The notes: generated by a model from the letters alone, not told the origin. A stretch of 64,000 nucleotides of DNA from Eubacteriaceae bacterium (GCA_902362435.1 CABIWW010000014.1:1-64000), one strand, 5' to 3'. Counted from the stretch's first letter, positions 36,560-47,600 are shown. Numbers and translations are program-made.

Positions 36560-36588
36560 ATTATATCACTCTGCGACTTTAGCGTAAA
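36560..36588 (-). promoter_or_regulatory. Promoter of serC
   Basis: TTTACG (36583-36588) and TATAAT (36560-36565) on the minus strand are 17 bp apart. Confidence 0.6.
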
Positions 36589-36645
36589 GAAAAAAAGAAA
36601 ATGTATTTGCCAAGGATTTCAGCAAGCGTTTCGCCGGGCATTTTC

Positions 36646-36705
36646 AAAATAAAAAAGAACGGCGCCGCACCACCTTTACATATCGATGCAGCACCGCCCC
36701 CCGTT
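36646..36705 (-). terminator. Terminator of the DapB-like dehydrogenase gene
   Basis: In minus sense, AACGG...GCGGTGC pairs imperfectly with GGTGC-GGCGCCGTT and a T-rich run follows. The pairing has mismatches, so it is a moderate call. Confidence 0.55.
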
Positions 36706-36828
36706 TCCAGAAAACATTATTCTTCTGTATTACTTTACTACATTATATCATACCGCCTCATATATCTCCGCATCTGTCATCCGTCCGTACATCCCGGACT
36801 TCACGCTTCGTATATATCCCACAGCATC

Positions 36829-37854
36829 CTAGCAGTAGAATTCTCCCGGATAAGTCAGGTACTGATTAGGCTCCAGCTGATCCGCAGTGACATATCCAGG
36901 CTGCGCGAGGATGAGTCCAGGGATTCTGTTGACTACTGTCGCGCATGTATGCTCTACAGTTGCCGGCTTTACGACATGGAATTCAGTATCAGGCTCGCCT
37001 GATATCTTCCAGTCGCACATGTCGCCGTCATCCGGTCCGTAAACCTTGCCGATGGTCTCTTCTTCGATCGTGATTCCCTGCATCGTCTCTATAGTCACTA
37101 CTGCCGACATTCCGATGCATTTTCCTGCCTCGATAGTCTTGCCGAGAGTGCTCGAGTATATATCCTTGTCTATCACTGCAGGCACGTGCTTCTGCGTGAT
37201 CGACCTGATCGTCAGACCCAGCTTGTTACAGATGGCTTCACTCGCATTCCACGCATAGGACGGTTCGAACTCTGCCGGGTGAGCAATGTTCTTCTCGAAT
37301 TCTTCCGGCGTCAGATCACATCCGTGTGCGTTTGCCAGCGCGAGACCGTATTCATCTACATTGTAGCTGTATGCGCCCTTTATCTTCGTGATCTTGTGAC
37401 AGCCGCCTGCTACCAGGGCCACCATGTTGATCCAGAAGATATCCTGCATACCGCTTCCGGTGATCGTGCACCCCGTCTCCTTTGCGATGGCATCAAGACG
37501 GTTGATATGAGCTGCCGATGTAGTCCACGGATAGATAGCCTCCTCGCATGTCGTGATCACATTGATACCGCGGACTGCGCATTTTTCCACATGATCGTAG
37601 ATATCGTCGATAAAGCTGAACAATGTGACGATGGCAACGTCTGCATCGCATTCGTCGAGGACCCTGTCAGCATCATCGGAGATGATCACCCCTGTTTTGA
37701 GGCCCAGCTCTGCGAAGTCACCCACGTCCTGTCCGACTACATCCGGATTCACGTCTATAGCTCCCACGATCTGCATACCATGTTCATGAAGATATCGCAG
37801 GATGTACTTGCTCATCTTTCCGCATCCGTACTGAACGACTCTGATTTTTTCCAT
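36829..37854 (-). CDS. NAD(P)-dependent DapB-like dehydrogenase, 2,4-diaminopentanoate dehydrogenase-like
   Basis: Cytoplasmic oxidoreductase with a Rossmann start ([19 protein letters not shown]) in which the usual third glycine is replaced. The segments [15 protein letters not shown] and [19 protein letters not shown] and the C-terminal part fit the dihydrodipicolinate reductase-like group that includes 2,4-diaminopentanoate dehydrogenase of ornithine fermentation. Length 341 agrees with that group and exceeds true DapB (about 250-270). GGGAGG precedes the ATG. The other ornithine-pathway genes (oraSE, ortAB) are not next to it, so the substrate stays open. Confidence 0.65.
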   Translation of the reverse strand: MEKIRVVQYGCGKMSKYILRYLHEHGMQIVGAIDVNPDVVGQDVGDFAELGLKTGVIISDDADRVLDECDADVAIVTLFSFIDDIYDHVEKCAVRGINVITTCEEAIYPWTTSAAHINRLDAIAKETGCTITGSGMQDIFWINMVALVAGGCHKITKIKGAYSYNVDEYGLALANAHGCDLTPEEFEKNIAHPAEFEPSYAWNASEAICNKLGLTIRSITQKHVPAVIDKDIYSSTLGKTIEAGKCIGMSAVVTIETMQGITIEEETIGKVYGPDDGDMCDWKISGEPDTEFHVVKPATVEHTCATVVNRIPGLILAQPGYVTADQLEPNQYLTYPGEFYC

Positions 37855-38120
37855 AATAAATCCCTCCCTCGTTTTTTCGACTTGTTTCTTCAGATTAATC
37901 TGTAATATCTGAATTATCTTATGTATTGTTATTATACACTATGAAATATGTTCAAAACAACAATTTTCAAGATTTGTTCCCGGGATTTTTTGCTGACTAT
38001 TAGCTTACGAGCATGCCAGACCATATACCCGCTATTTCTTCCCCTGCTGTCGGATTCCGGGGCTGTTACCCCCCACCCAAAGCCATACCCACGCTTCATG
38101 TTACCGGATACATATTGCCC

Positions 38121-38149
38121 TTTACCGAATCCGCATGAAGTGCTATAAT
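38121..38149 (+). promoter_or_regulatory. Promoter of serA
   Basis: TTTACC (38121-38126) and TATAAT (38144-38149) are 17 bp apart. The leader is about 75 nt. The rest of the 376-bp divergent region (37855-38230) shows only AT-rich sequence and a TATAAT for the opposite gene near 37930. Confidence 0.6.
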
Positions 38150-38230
38150 TAGACTATTATTCGAGAATGCAGCAACAGCGCATTACCCGAAAGCAAAACA
38201 GTCTAAATTAATTAAATGTGAGGTAATATT

Positions 38231-39361
38231 ATGTATAAAATCGCGACATTAAACAAAATCTCACCGGTAGGTCTCGACTGTCTTACCGATGACTACACGA
38301 TCACAGAAGAGATCCAGGAAGCTAACAGCATCATCCTCAGAAGCTACAGCATGCATGAAATGGAGCTTTCTGACGAACTTCTCGCTGTCGGCAGAGCCGG
38401 CGCAGGCGTGAACAATATCCCGCTCGACAAATGCGCAGAAAAGGGCATCGTAGTATTCAATGCTCCGGGAGCTAACGCCAACGCAGTAAAAGAACTGTGC
38501 CTGGCCGGAATGCTGCTGGCTGCAAGAAACATTCCTGAAGGCTACGAGTGGGCAAAGACGCTCGAAGGCACTGAAGAAGTCGGCAAAGCCGTAGAAAAAG
38601 GCAAGGGCCAGTTCGCAGGGACTGAGATCAAAGGCAAGACACTCGGTGTCATCGGTCTTGGTGCAATCGGTGTACTCGTTGCAAACGCAGCAGAGAAGCT
38701 CGGCATGAACGTTATCGGATACGACCCGTTCATATCACTGAAATCAGCTCACTCGCTTTCGAACACCATTTCAGTTACTCACGCGCTGAAGGACGTTCTG
38801 CCTCTTTGCGACTACATAACGATCCACGTTCCTGTAATGGATTCAACAAAAGGAATGATCAACGCAGAAGCATTCGAACAGATGAAAGACGGCGTGATAT
38901 TCCTGAACTTTGCAAGAGACAAGCTGGTAAACGACCAGGATCTGATCGCAGCGCTCAACAGCGGCAAAGTCAAGAAATACGTCACAGACTTCCCTAACGA
39001 CGCAGTGATCGGCCAGAAAGGCGTGATCGCACTGCCGCACCTCGGCGCATCCTCCTCGGAAGCAGAAGACAACTGCGCAGTGATGGCGATCGAACAGGTC
39101 ATGGACTATCTCGAAAACGGCAACATCGTGAATTCCGTGAACATGCCTGCATGCTCACTGGGACCTAAAAAAGGCACACGTATCGCTGTCATCTCAAAGG
39201 CTGACGCAGGCGTGCTCGAAAAAGTCGCTGCGATATGCGAAGGCGACGTCGTGAACAAGGTAAGAGGCGACTACGCTTACACACTCGCTGAAACAGACGG
39301 CGACATCGACGTGTCATCGATCGCAGGCGAAGGCGTTATCAGAGTGAGAGTCATCAAATAG
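38231..39361 (+). CDS. serA: D-3-phosphoglycerate dehydrogenase
   Basis: Oxidises 3-phosphoglycerate to 3-phosphohydroxypyruvate, the first step of serine synthesis. The Rossmann motif is LGVIGLGAIGVLVANAA near residue 138. Active-site residues are in NFARDKLV (Arg) and LPHLGASSSEAEDN (His). After the catalytic region is a short C-terminal domain of about 75 residues that looks like a lone ACT-type module (TRIAVISKADAGVLEKVAAI). Length 376 is that of the short SerA type. GAGG precedes the ATG. Confidence 0.93.
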   Translation: MYKIATLNKISPVGLDCLTDDYTITEEIQEANSIILRSYSMHEMELSDELLAVGRAGAGVNNIPLDKCAEKGIVVFNAPGANANAVKELCLAGMLLAARNIPEGYEWAKTLEGTEEVGKAVEKGKGQFAGTEIKGKTLGVIGLGAIGVLVANAAEKLGMNVIGYDPFISLKSAHSLSNTISVTHALKDVLPLCDYITIHVPVMDSTKGMINAEAFEQMKDGVIFLNFARDKLVNDQDLIAALNSGKVKKYVTDFPNDAVIGQKGVIALPHLGASSSEAEDNCAVMAIEQVMDYLENGNIVNSVNMPACSLGPKKGTRIAVISKADAGVLEKVAAICEGDVVNKVRGDYAYTLAETDGDIDVSSIAGEGVIRVRVIK

Positions 39362-39391
39362 TCTCACAGGACGTTTACTCATAAGTACTCA

Positions 39392-39470
39392 AAAACCACC
39401 GCGCATCTCACACAGATGCATACAGCTCCGGACGTCCGGGCTGAACGGTGGTTTTATTTTTTTCTTTTTT
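39392..39470 (+). terminator. Branched terminator of serA
   Basis: CCACCG pairs with CGGTGG and a long T run follows. Two smaller hairpins, GCATCT/AGATGC and CCGGACGTCCGG, sit in the loop. Confidence 0.8.
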
Positions 39471-39584
39471 GTTTTTTGTAAAGACCTGCAGGTCTCTTTT
39501 TTTCGGCTTTTATGGCCAGGTCCTGCTTTAGCGTGCACTGCATCAGGCAGCTCAGTCTACATGCATACCGTATCCGGCACCTTA

Positions 39585-39648
39585 TCACGGCCGGTGCCAT
39601 ATTCATAACGAAATATATCGATCAGCTCAATCCGTCACGGCCGGTGCC
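39585..39648. repeat. 14-bp direct repeat at the end of yihY
   Basis: TCACGGCCGGTGCC occurs at 39585-39598 and 39635-39648, exactly 50 bp apart. The second copy contains the stop codon of the yihY-like gene. It may record a small duplication. Confidence 0.6.
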
Positions 39649-40492
39649 GCTTGCTGACCGGCTTTTCCGCACTCTCGTCCCACACCTTTATGAACAGGAC
39701 TCCCAGGAACAGCACCCAGGCAAGCAGGAAAAACCAGAACATGATCGCTACTACCGATGACAGCGCCCCGTACAGGATGTCATAATCAGCCAGCGAGTTC
39801 GCATATTTCGAATAACACAGTGTCACTATCAACATTCCGATAGAAGCGAACAGACTGCCCGGAAGTATCCTTTTGAACTTCACCCTTTCGGTAGGCAGCA
39901 GATAGTAGTTATATGTCACCATCATGAAGTACAGCGCAAATCCGAGCACCCATCTGAGAAACATCCATACATTATCCAGATATTCCCCCGCCGGCAGCCC
40001 CAGCGCTGACACGATGACCTCAAGGATCAGCTTTCCGTATGCCAGTATGACTATCGAAAACGCGATCGTAAAGATCGTCACCAGTATCGTACGCACCGCT
40101 CTGAAACGCTCGATGAAATAATTACGTCCGGTACTCCTGCCGTCCGTCAGAGTATAGTTCGTTATACGCATTATTGAAAACGATGCTCTCGAGCCGGCCC
40201 ACAGAGCTATGAACGCAAATACGATAGAGCTCGCACCCGCAGATTTGAATCTGAACAGCGCATTCAGCATGCTCGACATCTGCTTTCCGGTATAGGCTTC
40301 TATCAGTCTTAGTGCGCTTTCCACTGAAATACCGAAAACACCGAGGATCTGTGTCATCAGAAGGAATATAGGCGTTATCGACAGCAGCAGATAAAAAGCC
40401 ACCTGTGCCGCAAAGCCCTGATAATACGGATCCTTCATCTGCTTGAAGCCGAGCAGGAGCATTTTTCCCAGTCTCTTCTTGAAATCAGCCAT
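39635..40492 (-). CDS. YihY/BrkB family membrane protein
   Basis: Integral membrane protein of 285 residues with about six hydrophobic segments. The family stretch QVAFYLLLSITPIFLLMTQILG is near residue 28, and GALSSVVAIMFWFFLLAWVLFLGVLF near the C-terminus. Older annotations as ribonuclease BN are wrong for this family; its role is unsettled. Its ATG overlaps the rdgB stop codon (TAATG), so the two are coupled. It is the last gene of mntP-rdgB-yihY. Confidence 0.88.
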   Translation of the reverse strand: MADFKKRLGKMLLLGFKQMKDPYYQGFAAQVAFYLLLSITPIFLLMTQILGVFGISVESALRLIEAYTGKQMSSMLNALFRFKSAGASSIVFAFIALWAGSRASFSIMRITNYTLTDGRSTGRNYFIERFRAVRTILVTIFTIAFSIVILAYGKLILEVIVSALGLPAGEYLDNVWMFLRWVLGFALYFMMVTYNYYLLPTERVKFKRILPGSLFASIGMLIVTLCYSKYANSLADYDILYGALSSVVAIMFWFFLLAWVLFLGVLFIKVWDESAEKPVSKRHRP

Positions 40493-41100
40493 TAAAGATT
40501 ACCCTCTTCTGACATAAGTTTTTCTCTCAGCACTTTCAGCGCATTGGCTCTGTGGCTTATGCGGTTCTTGACTTCCGGGTCTATCACGCCGAAAGTCTCG
40601 TCATATCCGACAGGCACGAACAGCGGATCATATCCGAATCCGTTGCCGCCGTGAGGTTCGAGCAGCAGGTGCCCCTCCACTTCGCCTCTGGCTACTACAG
40701 ACCTGCCGTCCGGATACACCATCGTTATCACCGAGACGAACCTGGCTGTGCGCTTTTCATAAGGCACGTCCTTTATCAGACTTATCAGCTTCCTGTTGTT
40801 TGCCTCGTCGTCGCCGTCGACTCCCGCAAAACGCGCCGAATATATCCCTGGCGCACCGTCAAGGCAGTCGACTTCCAGACCGGAGTCATCAGCAATAGTC
40901 ACCTGTCCGCAGAGCTTCATTATCTCATAAGCCTTCTTATACGAATTTTCTTCAAAACTGCTGCCGTCTTCAACTATCTCCACATCAGGGACACCTGCAT
41001 CTTTTCTCGAGATCACAGACATCCCGAATTCCTTCGTTATCGCTTCTATTTCTACGATCTTGTGCTTGTTCTGCGTAGCCGCAACTATAATCTTATCCAC
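40492..41100 (-). CDS. rdgB: Non-canonical purine NTP pyrophosphatase
   Basis: Hydrolyses dITP, dXTP and ITP to keep deaminated purines out of nucleic acids (HAM1/RdgB family). The N-terminal substrate motif is VAATQNKHKIVEI. The catalytic region has DDSGLEVDCLDGAPGIYSARFAG, and the C-terminal GGNGFGYDPLFVP and SHRANAL are typical. Length 202 is normal. It sits 28 bp after mntP. Confidence 0.96.
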   Translation of the reverse strand: MDKIIVAATQNKHKIVEIEAITKEFGMSVISRKDAGVPDVEIVEDGSSFEENSYKKAYEIMKLCGQVTIADDSGLEVDCLDGAPGIYSARFAGVDGDDEANNRKLISLIKDVPYEKRTARFVSVITMVYPDGRSVVARGEVEGHLLLEPHGGNGFGYDPLFVPVGYDETFGVIDPEVKNRISHRANALKVLREKLMSEEGNL

Positions 41101-41128
41101 ATTATCACCTTTTCTTTTACAATAAATA

Positions 41129-41680
41129 TCAGAGAATAGCCTTGATACCGATGATCACAAGTATCGCTCCGCCGAGCACCTCTGCTCTGCTTCCCAGCAT
41201 ATCGCCGAATTTGCGGCCGATCAGGATCGCGATCACGACGATCACCGCAGTGGTCGCACCTATTATGGCCGACGGCTCGATGATGCCGATCCCCAGCGCG
41301 CTGAAACCTATGCCGACAGCAAACGCATCTATGCTTGTCGCCACCGCCTGGAAAAGCAGCGTTTTCAGATCCATCACCCTCGATGGCGCGGTTTCATGCT
41401 TCTTCATGTCATCGAAACCCTCTTTTATCATTTTACCACCTATGATGCCCAGAATAACGAATACTACTATTCCCGAGTATTTCGCCATTATGTCCGCGAA
41501 CAGTCCTCCGGCATAATATCCCAGTATCGGCATCAGCATCTGGAACGCTCCGAAAAAAGCGGGCATCGCCGCATACCTGACTCCGGTCAGATTTTTATAA
41601 ACCATTCCGTTAGTCATGGAAACTGCCGCGGCGTCCATCGAAAGACCTGCACCGATCAGCAGTATATCTGCAAGATCCAT
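41129..41680 (-). CDS. mntP: MntP-family manganese efflux pump
   Basis: Six-helix membrane exporter of Mn2+. Two half-repeats each contain the conserved aspartate motif: GLSMDAAAVSMTNG near residue 13 and ATSIDAFAVGIGFSALG near residue 115. Length 183 is typical. I looked for the manganese yybP-ykoY riboswitch that often precedes mntP; the 80-nt leader does not show it. GGGG-AAA precedes the ATG. Confidence 0.92.
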   Translation of the reverse strand: MDLADILLIGAGLSMDAAAVSMTNGMVYKNLTGVRYAAMPAFFGAFQMLMPILGYYAGGLFADIMAKYSGIVVFVILGIIGGKMIKEGFDDMKKHETAPSRVMDLKTLLFQAVATSIDAFAVGIGFSALGIGIIEPSAIIGATTAVIVVIAILIGRKFGDMLGSRAEVLGGAILVIIGIKAIL

Positions 41681-41762
41681 TCATTTCCCCTTTCATCCGC
41701 ATCGCTGCGAAAACCCGCCTATGCGAATACATGGGGAATCACAGCACTACAGCATACACACG

Positions 41763-41792
41763 ATTATAACACACATGACCTGGACTTTCCAA
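41763..41792 (-). promoter_or_regulatory. Promoter of mntP-rdgB-yihY
   Basis: TTGGAA (41787-41792) and TATAAT (41763-41768) on the minus strand are 18 bp apart. Confidence 0.65.
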
Positions 41793-41896
41793 CGCTTATA
41801 GTGTAAAATAGCAGTGTCGATTTGTTCATGTTTTCTTCACGGACAAATCATTTCTTTATGTATAGTAATAACGTTGACGATTCTGGAGGTCAGTAT

Positions 41897-42811
41897 ATGG
41901 ATATTGTGATTCTCGATGGATATACCATCAATCCCGGAGATTTGAGCTGGGAACCGCTTGAAAATTTATGTGACAGGCTCACTGTCTACGATTCGACACC
42001 GATGGACATGGCACTGGAGCGAGCAGGCAGCGCCGAGGTCCTGATGACCAGCAAGTGCTTCATCACGCGAGAATTCATGGAGCAGTGTCCGAACCTCAAA
42101 TACATAGGCGTCACCGCGACAGGATATAACAACGTCGACGTCGCCGCAGCCGCAGACTTCGGCATAGCGGTGACCAACGTGCCTAAATACTCGACGGATG
42201 CCGTTGCTCAGCACACGATCGCGCTCATCATGGAGCTTGCTAACAACGTGGGGCTGCACAACCAGTCCGTACACCAGGGCGAATGGGCCGACTGCAAATA
42301 TTTCTGCTACTGGAAAAAGCCGGTCACGCTCCTCGCCGGAAAATCGCTCGGCATCATCGGTTACGGTGCGATAGGAAAAAGAGTGGCTGCCATCGCCTCG
42401 GCTCTCGGCATGAAGATCAACATCTACAGAGAAGATCCTGAGGGTGCGATGAAATCTGACTTCGTCTCGCTCCACTGCCCGCTCACAGAAGAAAACAAAG
42501 GCATGGTGAACACTGAGTTCATCGTGAACATGAAGCCGGGAGCTGTCCTGATCAATACGGCGCGCGGAGGACTCGTCGACGAACGTTCGCTTTACGACGC
42601 ACTCAAGTCCGGATTTCTCGGAGCCGCTGCACTCGACGTGCTGGCAACTGAACCGCCGGCTCACGACAGCCCGCTGACGACACTCGACAACTGCATCATC
42701 ACGCCGCACATGGCATGGTCGCCGCAGGAAATGCGCCAGATCATCATCGATGTGCTGGCAGACAATCTGCAGGACTGGCTGCACGGCGGCAGACTCAACA
42801 GAGTCGACTAG
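41897..42811 (+). CDS. D-2-hydroxyacid dehydrogenase
   Basis: NAD(P)-dependent oxidoreductase of the hydroxypyruvate reductase/glycerate dehydrogenase group. The Rossmann motif is LGIIGYGAIGKRVAAIA near residue 150. The catalytic Arg is in NTARGGLVDE, the Glu in LATEPP and the His in TPHMAWS. I chose the ATG at 41897, 6 nt after GGAGGTCA, giving 304 residues. The substrate (hydroxypyruvate, glyoxylate or another 2-keto acid) is not decided by sequence. Confidence 0.87.
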   Translation: MDIVILDGYTINPGDLSWEPLENLCDRLTVYDSTPMDMALERAGSAEVLMTSKCFITREFMEQCPNLKYIGVTATGYNNVDVAAAADFGIAVTNVPKYSTDAVAQHTIALIMELANNVGLHNQSVHQGEWADCKYFCYWKKPVTLLAGKSLGIIGYGAIGKRVAAIASALGMKINIYREDPEGAMKSDFVSLHCPLTEENKGMVNTEFIVNMKPGAVLINTARGGLVDERSLYDALKSGFLGAAALDVLATEPPAHDSPLTTLDNCIITPHMAWSPQEMRQIIIDVLADNLQDWLHGGRLNRVD

Positions 42812-42951
42812 CCTGACGGCCGCATACGGATACTGCACAGGTACATGTGCAAAAGCCATATGCGCCGTCACTATGAAACTCTATATGTGATATGTGGCGC
42901 TCACCGACCACCGAGCGTTGCAGCCGCAACATTGCTCAGCCTGCAATATGG

Positions 42952-42957
42952 TATAAT
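42952..42957 (+). promoter_or_regulatory. Extended -10 promoter of the Fe-S protein gene
   Basis: TATAAT is preceded by TGG, forming an extended -10. No good -35 lies at 17 bp. Its start site would give a leader of about 70 nt. Confidence 0.5.
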
Positions 42958-43032
42958 ATAGATATGATAACTACTGAGACCCCGAAATATCCCGCAGGAT
43001 ATTTCCATAAAAACAAGAAAGGTGTGTTAATT

Positions 43033-43812
43033 ATGGCCGGATTTGATATCAAAGAAAAAATAGAACATAATGTAAAAAAGGCTGTTGCCGATTTTCAGGA
43101 AAGAGACGACATCACAACAAAATTCGGAGAACCGGTTCTCGCATATGTATATGCGAAAGATCCGCTCTTCGACATGTTCTGGGAGAGAGAGCTCTGCAAG
43201 CACCCGAAGGCGATCTTCCAGCCCGGGAATACAGTGATCCTTCACTATGTTCCGTTTGCAGACGAAGTCGCTGCAGGCAATGAGGGCGGCGATGCTCCGT
43301 CAGCACAGTGGGAAAGAGCATTCGTCGAATCGCTGTGGCTCTCGATGGAACTCAACAGGGTCATCAGAGGTACGCTCGACATGATCGGCAGACTTTCTTC
43401 GGCGCTCACGACTCCTACAGACTGGGTGGATGATCTGCATCACGAGGAGTTCTCTTTCAAAATGGCAGCGTACGCCGCAGGAATGGGTGAGTTCGGCACA
43501 GGCGGTTCGTTCCTCATAAACGGAAAATACGGCGGACGTCTCGGTGCTGTATCTACCGACGGAAATTACGCGGACCCTTCAGAACCTATGACGCAGCAGC
43601 AGCTCGATGAAGTCTACGATATGCTTCATGCAAAGTGCCGCTACGAGGGCGCTCCGGGAGTTTCATGCTCACAGGAAATGATCGACGCCTGTCCCGGACA
43701 TGCGATCTCCGCAAACGGCATCGACAGAGCAAAGTGCCAGGAACACTGCAGGACTATAGACAAATACATACCGTCGCCTGAAGTATGCGGCAAGTGCTTC
43801 AGGTTCAGATAA
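43033..43812 (+). CDS. Cysteine-rich Fe-S protein, distantly QueG-like
   Basis: Soluble protein of 259 residues, start chosen at the ATG after AAAGGTG. The middle part AAYAAGMGEFGTGGSFLINGKYGGRLGAVST resembles the corrinoid/iron-sulfur reductase fold of epoxyqueuosine reductase relatives. The last 70 residues carry the cysteines: CRYEGAPGVSC, DACPGHAIS, KCQEHC and VCGKCF. The order differs from two standard CxxCxxCxxxC ferredoxin motifs, so true QueG activity is doubtful. It is a single-gene unit with terminators behind it. Confidence 0.6.
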   Translation: MAGFDIKEKIEHNVKKAVADFQERDDITTKFGEPVLAYVYAKDPLFDMFWERELCKHPKAIFQPGNTVILHYVPFADEVAAGNEGGDAPSAQWERAFVESLWLSMELNRVIRGTLDMIGRLSSALTTPTDWVDDLHHEEFSFKMAAYAAGMGEFGTGGSFLINGKYGGRLGAVSTDGNYADPSEPMTQQQLDEVYDMLHAKCRYEGAPGVSCSQEMIDACPGHAISANGIDRAKCQEHCRTIDKYIPSPEVCGKCFRFR

Positions 43813-43879
43813 GTCTCTGCTGCCCTTCACGCGGGACGGCGATCAGACACGACCGTACGCGGTCAAACCAAAATGCTGT

Positions 43880-43932
43880 AAAAGACTGTCCGGCGATGTT
43901 TTCAGAACATCTGCCCAACAGTCTTTTCTTTT
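43880..43932 (+). terminator. Terminator of the Fe-S protein gene
   Basis: AAAAGACTGT (43880-43889) pairs with ACAGTCTTTT (43918-43927), with an ATGTT/AACAT inner stem and a T run. Confidence 0.85.
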
Positions 43933-43949
43933 TACCGCATAAAAATGAT

Positions 43950-43975
43950 CCCTGCGTTAAACGCAGGGTTTTCCT
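43950..43975. terminator. Small hairpin between the two terminators
   Basis: CCCTGCGT pairs perfectly with ACGCAGGG around a 4-base loop, followed by TTTTCC on the plus strand. It may back up the preceding terminator. Confidence 0.6.
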
Positions 43976-43983
43976 TATACAAT

Positions 43984-44024
43984 AAAAGCTGTGCAAATGG
44001 TTCATCCATCCGCACAGCTTTTTC
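43984..44024. terminator. Terminator of groES-groEL
   Basis: AAAAGCTGTGC pairs with GCACAGCTTTT. T runs are possible on both strands; on the minus strand it ends the groESL transcript. Confidence 0.8.
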
Positions 44025-44083
44025 TCACACTTTTAAGGTTTATTTACCGGAACGGTTTCTGATGTGATGCAGTTACTGCCGCA

Positions 44084-46016
<1,933 letters not shown>

Positions 46017-46172
46017 TATGTCATCTCCTTTACATTTTTCTTATATAATTTGAAAAAGGATCTTTCCTTTTTATATGCACCTCTGTCTGAGCTTTATGCA
46101 AAGCTCACTCCGCGGCCGTCGCTGCATCTGTCATGCAGCAATTCTGCAATGCTGCCGACGCCCCGGCGATTG

Positions 46173-46199
46173 TTAGCACTCATTATTTCCGAGTGCTAA
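46173..46199. promoter_or_regulatory. CIRCE element (HrcA operator)
   Basis: Perfect TTAGCACTC-N9-GAGTGCTAA palindrome in the groES leader, matching the HrcA operator consensus in full. Heat-shock derepression is inferred. Confidence 0.97.
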
Positions 46200-46203
46200 C
46201 TAT

Positions 46204-46232
46204 AATTTACAGCCATTTCCGCTATTTGTCAA
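46204..46232 (-). promoter_or_regulatory. SigA promoter of groES-groEL
   Basis: TTGACA (46227-46232) and TAAATT (46204-46209) on the minus strand are 17 bp apart. CIRCE begins 5 bp further downstream, covering the start site. Confidence 0.75.
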
Positions 46233-46263
46233 CCACCTTTTTTGATTTTCTTCGCTCAGCGGA

Positions 46264-47148
46264 TCACAGATTTTTGTTGTGAGTTATGTAATAGAAAAGA
46301 TACTGCTGGGCTATTCCTCCGTACTCTCCGAAATGTTCCGCCGCAAAGTCCGCCATAGCCTTCATATCGCCCTCATCCATGCCGTACAGCCTGTTCATGA
46401 CCTTCCTGACCCAGACGTCTATCGGGAACCGGTCCATCTTTCCCAGCGAAAACAGAGCGATGCAGTTTGCCACCTTCGGTCCTACACCGGTGTACCTCCT
46501 GAGCTGATCGAAAGCCTCGTCCGAGCTCACCTCATCCGTTCCCAGCCTCTCCAGGCTCTCTATACCTTCCTCCGCTACCATTTTCGCCGTATCGATCAGA
46601 TACTTCGCTCTGTATCCGAGCCGGCATGGAGCGAGATCATCCAGTGAAGCTCCCGCCAGCACTTCCGGGGACGGCAGATCATAGAATTCCTTTCCGGCGA
46701 GCGCCCCTGCTCTGCTGCCCAGCGTCTCAGCCAGCGAGTTTATGCATTTCTTTATACGAGGTATGTTGTTGTTCTGAGATATTATAAATGAGATCAGGGT
46801 CTCCCATTTGTCCTGATTGAGTATGCGTATGCCCGGCCCGTATTCGATGGCCTTTGCGATCACCTCGTCTTTGCATGAGAGCTGTTTCTTTATCTCCGAG
46901 TAATCTCTGTCAAGATCCAGATAATGATGCCATATGTTCCTGTAATCGTCTTCATCCGCGCCGTGTATCTTCAGCACTCCGGTGTCACTGTCATACTCCA
47001 TGACCGCCACTCTGCCGTGAGCGGTCCCCGCATACATCCCGTCAGCTGTCTTTTCCCACCTGAAACACTGCCCGCAGTCAAAGATATTGTCGAGATCAAA
47101 ATCTCTTACCCCCTCGGCGATCAGTACTCCGTTATCTTCTCTTGCCAT
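46264..47148 (-). CDS. OGG1-type 8-oxoguanine DNA glycosylase/lyase
   Basis: Base-excision repair enzyme of the HhH-GPD superfamily. The N-terminal OGG domain has FDLDNIFDCGQCFRW. The helix-hairpin-helix LRRYTGVGPKVANCIALFSLG is followed by the catalytic Asp in PIDVWVRKVMNRLYG. The lysine expected for lyase action is likely in QNNNIPRIKKCI or nearby, but I cannot fix it. I chose the ATG at 47148 after AAAGGGA, giving 294 residues. An AlkA-like alkyl-purine glycosylase is less likely because of the Gln-Cys-Phe-Arg-Trp start. Confidence 0.85.
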   Translation of the reverse strand: MAREDNGVLIAEGVRDFDLDNIFDCGQCFRWEKTADGMYAGTAHGRVAVMEYDSDTGVLKIHGADEDDYRNIWHHYLDLDRDYSEIKKQLSCKDEVIAKAIEYGPGIRILNQDKWETLISFIISQNNNIPRIKKCINSLAETLGSRAGALAGKEFYDLPSPEVLAGASLDDLAPCRLGYRAKYLIDTAKMVAEEGIESLERLGTDEVSSDEAFDQLRRYTGVGPKVANCIALFSLGKMDRFPIDVWVRKVMNRLYGMDEGDMKAMADFAAEHFGEYGGIAQQYLFYYITHNKNL

Positions 47149-47264
47149 TACACTGTCCCTTTCTCTTTCATATATATGATATCCATATCGATCCATCTGC
47201 AGGATCCCGCGGTCTTAAAGCTCTTTCCTGACCGCTTTTCCCTGTAAGTACGTAAACTTTAATC

Positions 47265-47293
47265 TTGAATTCCTCGTTAAGGTTTGTTATAAT
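47265..47293 (+). promoter_or_regulatory. SigA promoter of the ferredoxin gene
   Basis: TTGAAT (47265-47270) and TATAAT (47288-47293) are 17 bp apart. Confidence 0.8.
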
Positions 47294-47334
47294 CAGTTTG
47301 TCATTTAGTGATAATTTTAAAGGAGGTACTTACA

Positions 47335-47505
47335 ATGGCTTATGTAATCAAAGACTCATGCATCAGTTGCGGAGCTTGCATGGACGAATGTCCTACAAAT
47401 GCTATCTCAGCCGGCGATTCTATGTATGTTATAGATGCTGACACTTGCATTGATTGCGGTGCTTGCGCAGGCGCATGTCCTGTGGATGCTCCAGTTGAAG
47501 AGTAG
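47335..47505 (+). CDS. 2[4Fe-4S] clostridial-type ferredoxin
   Basis: Small soluble electron carrier of 56 residues. Two full CxxCxxCxxxCP motifs are present, CISCGACMDECP and CIDCGACAGACP, each binding one cluster together. AAAGGAGG precedes the chosen ATG; the frame is open 27 nt upstream. It has its own promoter and terminator, so it is a general low-potential donor for anaerobic metabolism. Confidence 0.96.
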   Translation: MAYVIKDSCISCGACMDECPTNAISAGDSMYVIDADTCIDCGACAGACPVDAPVEE

Positions 47506-47535
47506 TTCAAAAAAACATATATCAATGTGATAATT

Positions 47536-47570
47536 AATAACCGTTTCATAATGAAACGGTTATTTAATTT
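47536..47570. terminator. Bidirectional terminator between ferredoxin gene and rex
   Basis: AATAACCGTTTCAT pairs perfectly with ATGAAACGGTTATT, flanked by T/A-rich ends. Confidence 0.9.
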
Positions 47571-47600
47571 ACCAATATTCTTATGTAATACACCCTGAGC

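Noticed and set aside
41681..41760. yybP-ykoY manganese riboswitch before mntP
   Set aside because: The leader is short and lacks the conserved blocks of that aptamer.
43950..43975. Perfect CCCTGCGT/ACGCAGGG palindrome as an operator
   Set aside because: It lies between two terminators after the end of both flanking genes and has a T run, so a terminator role is simpler.
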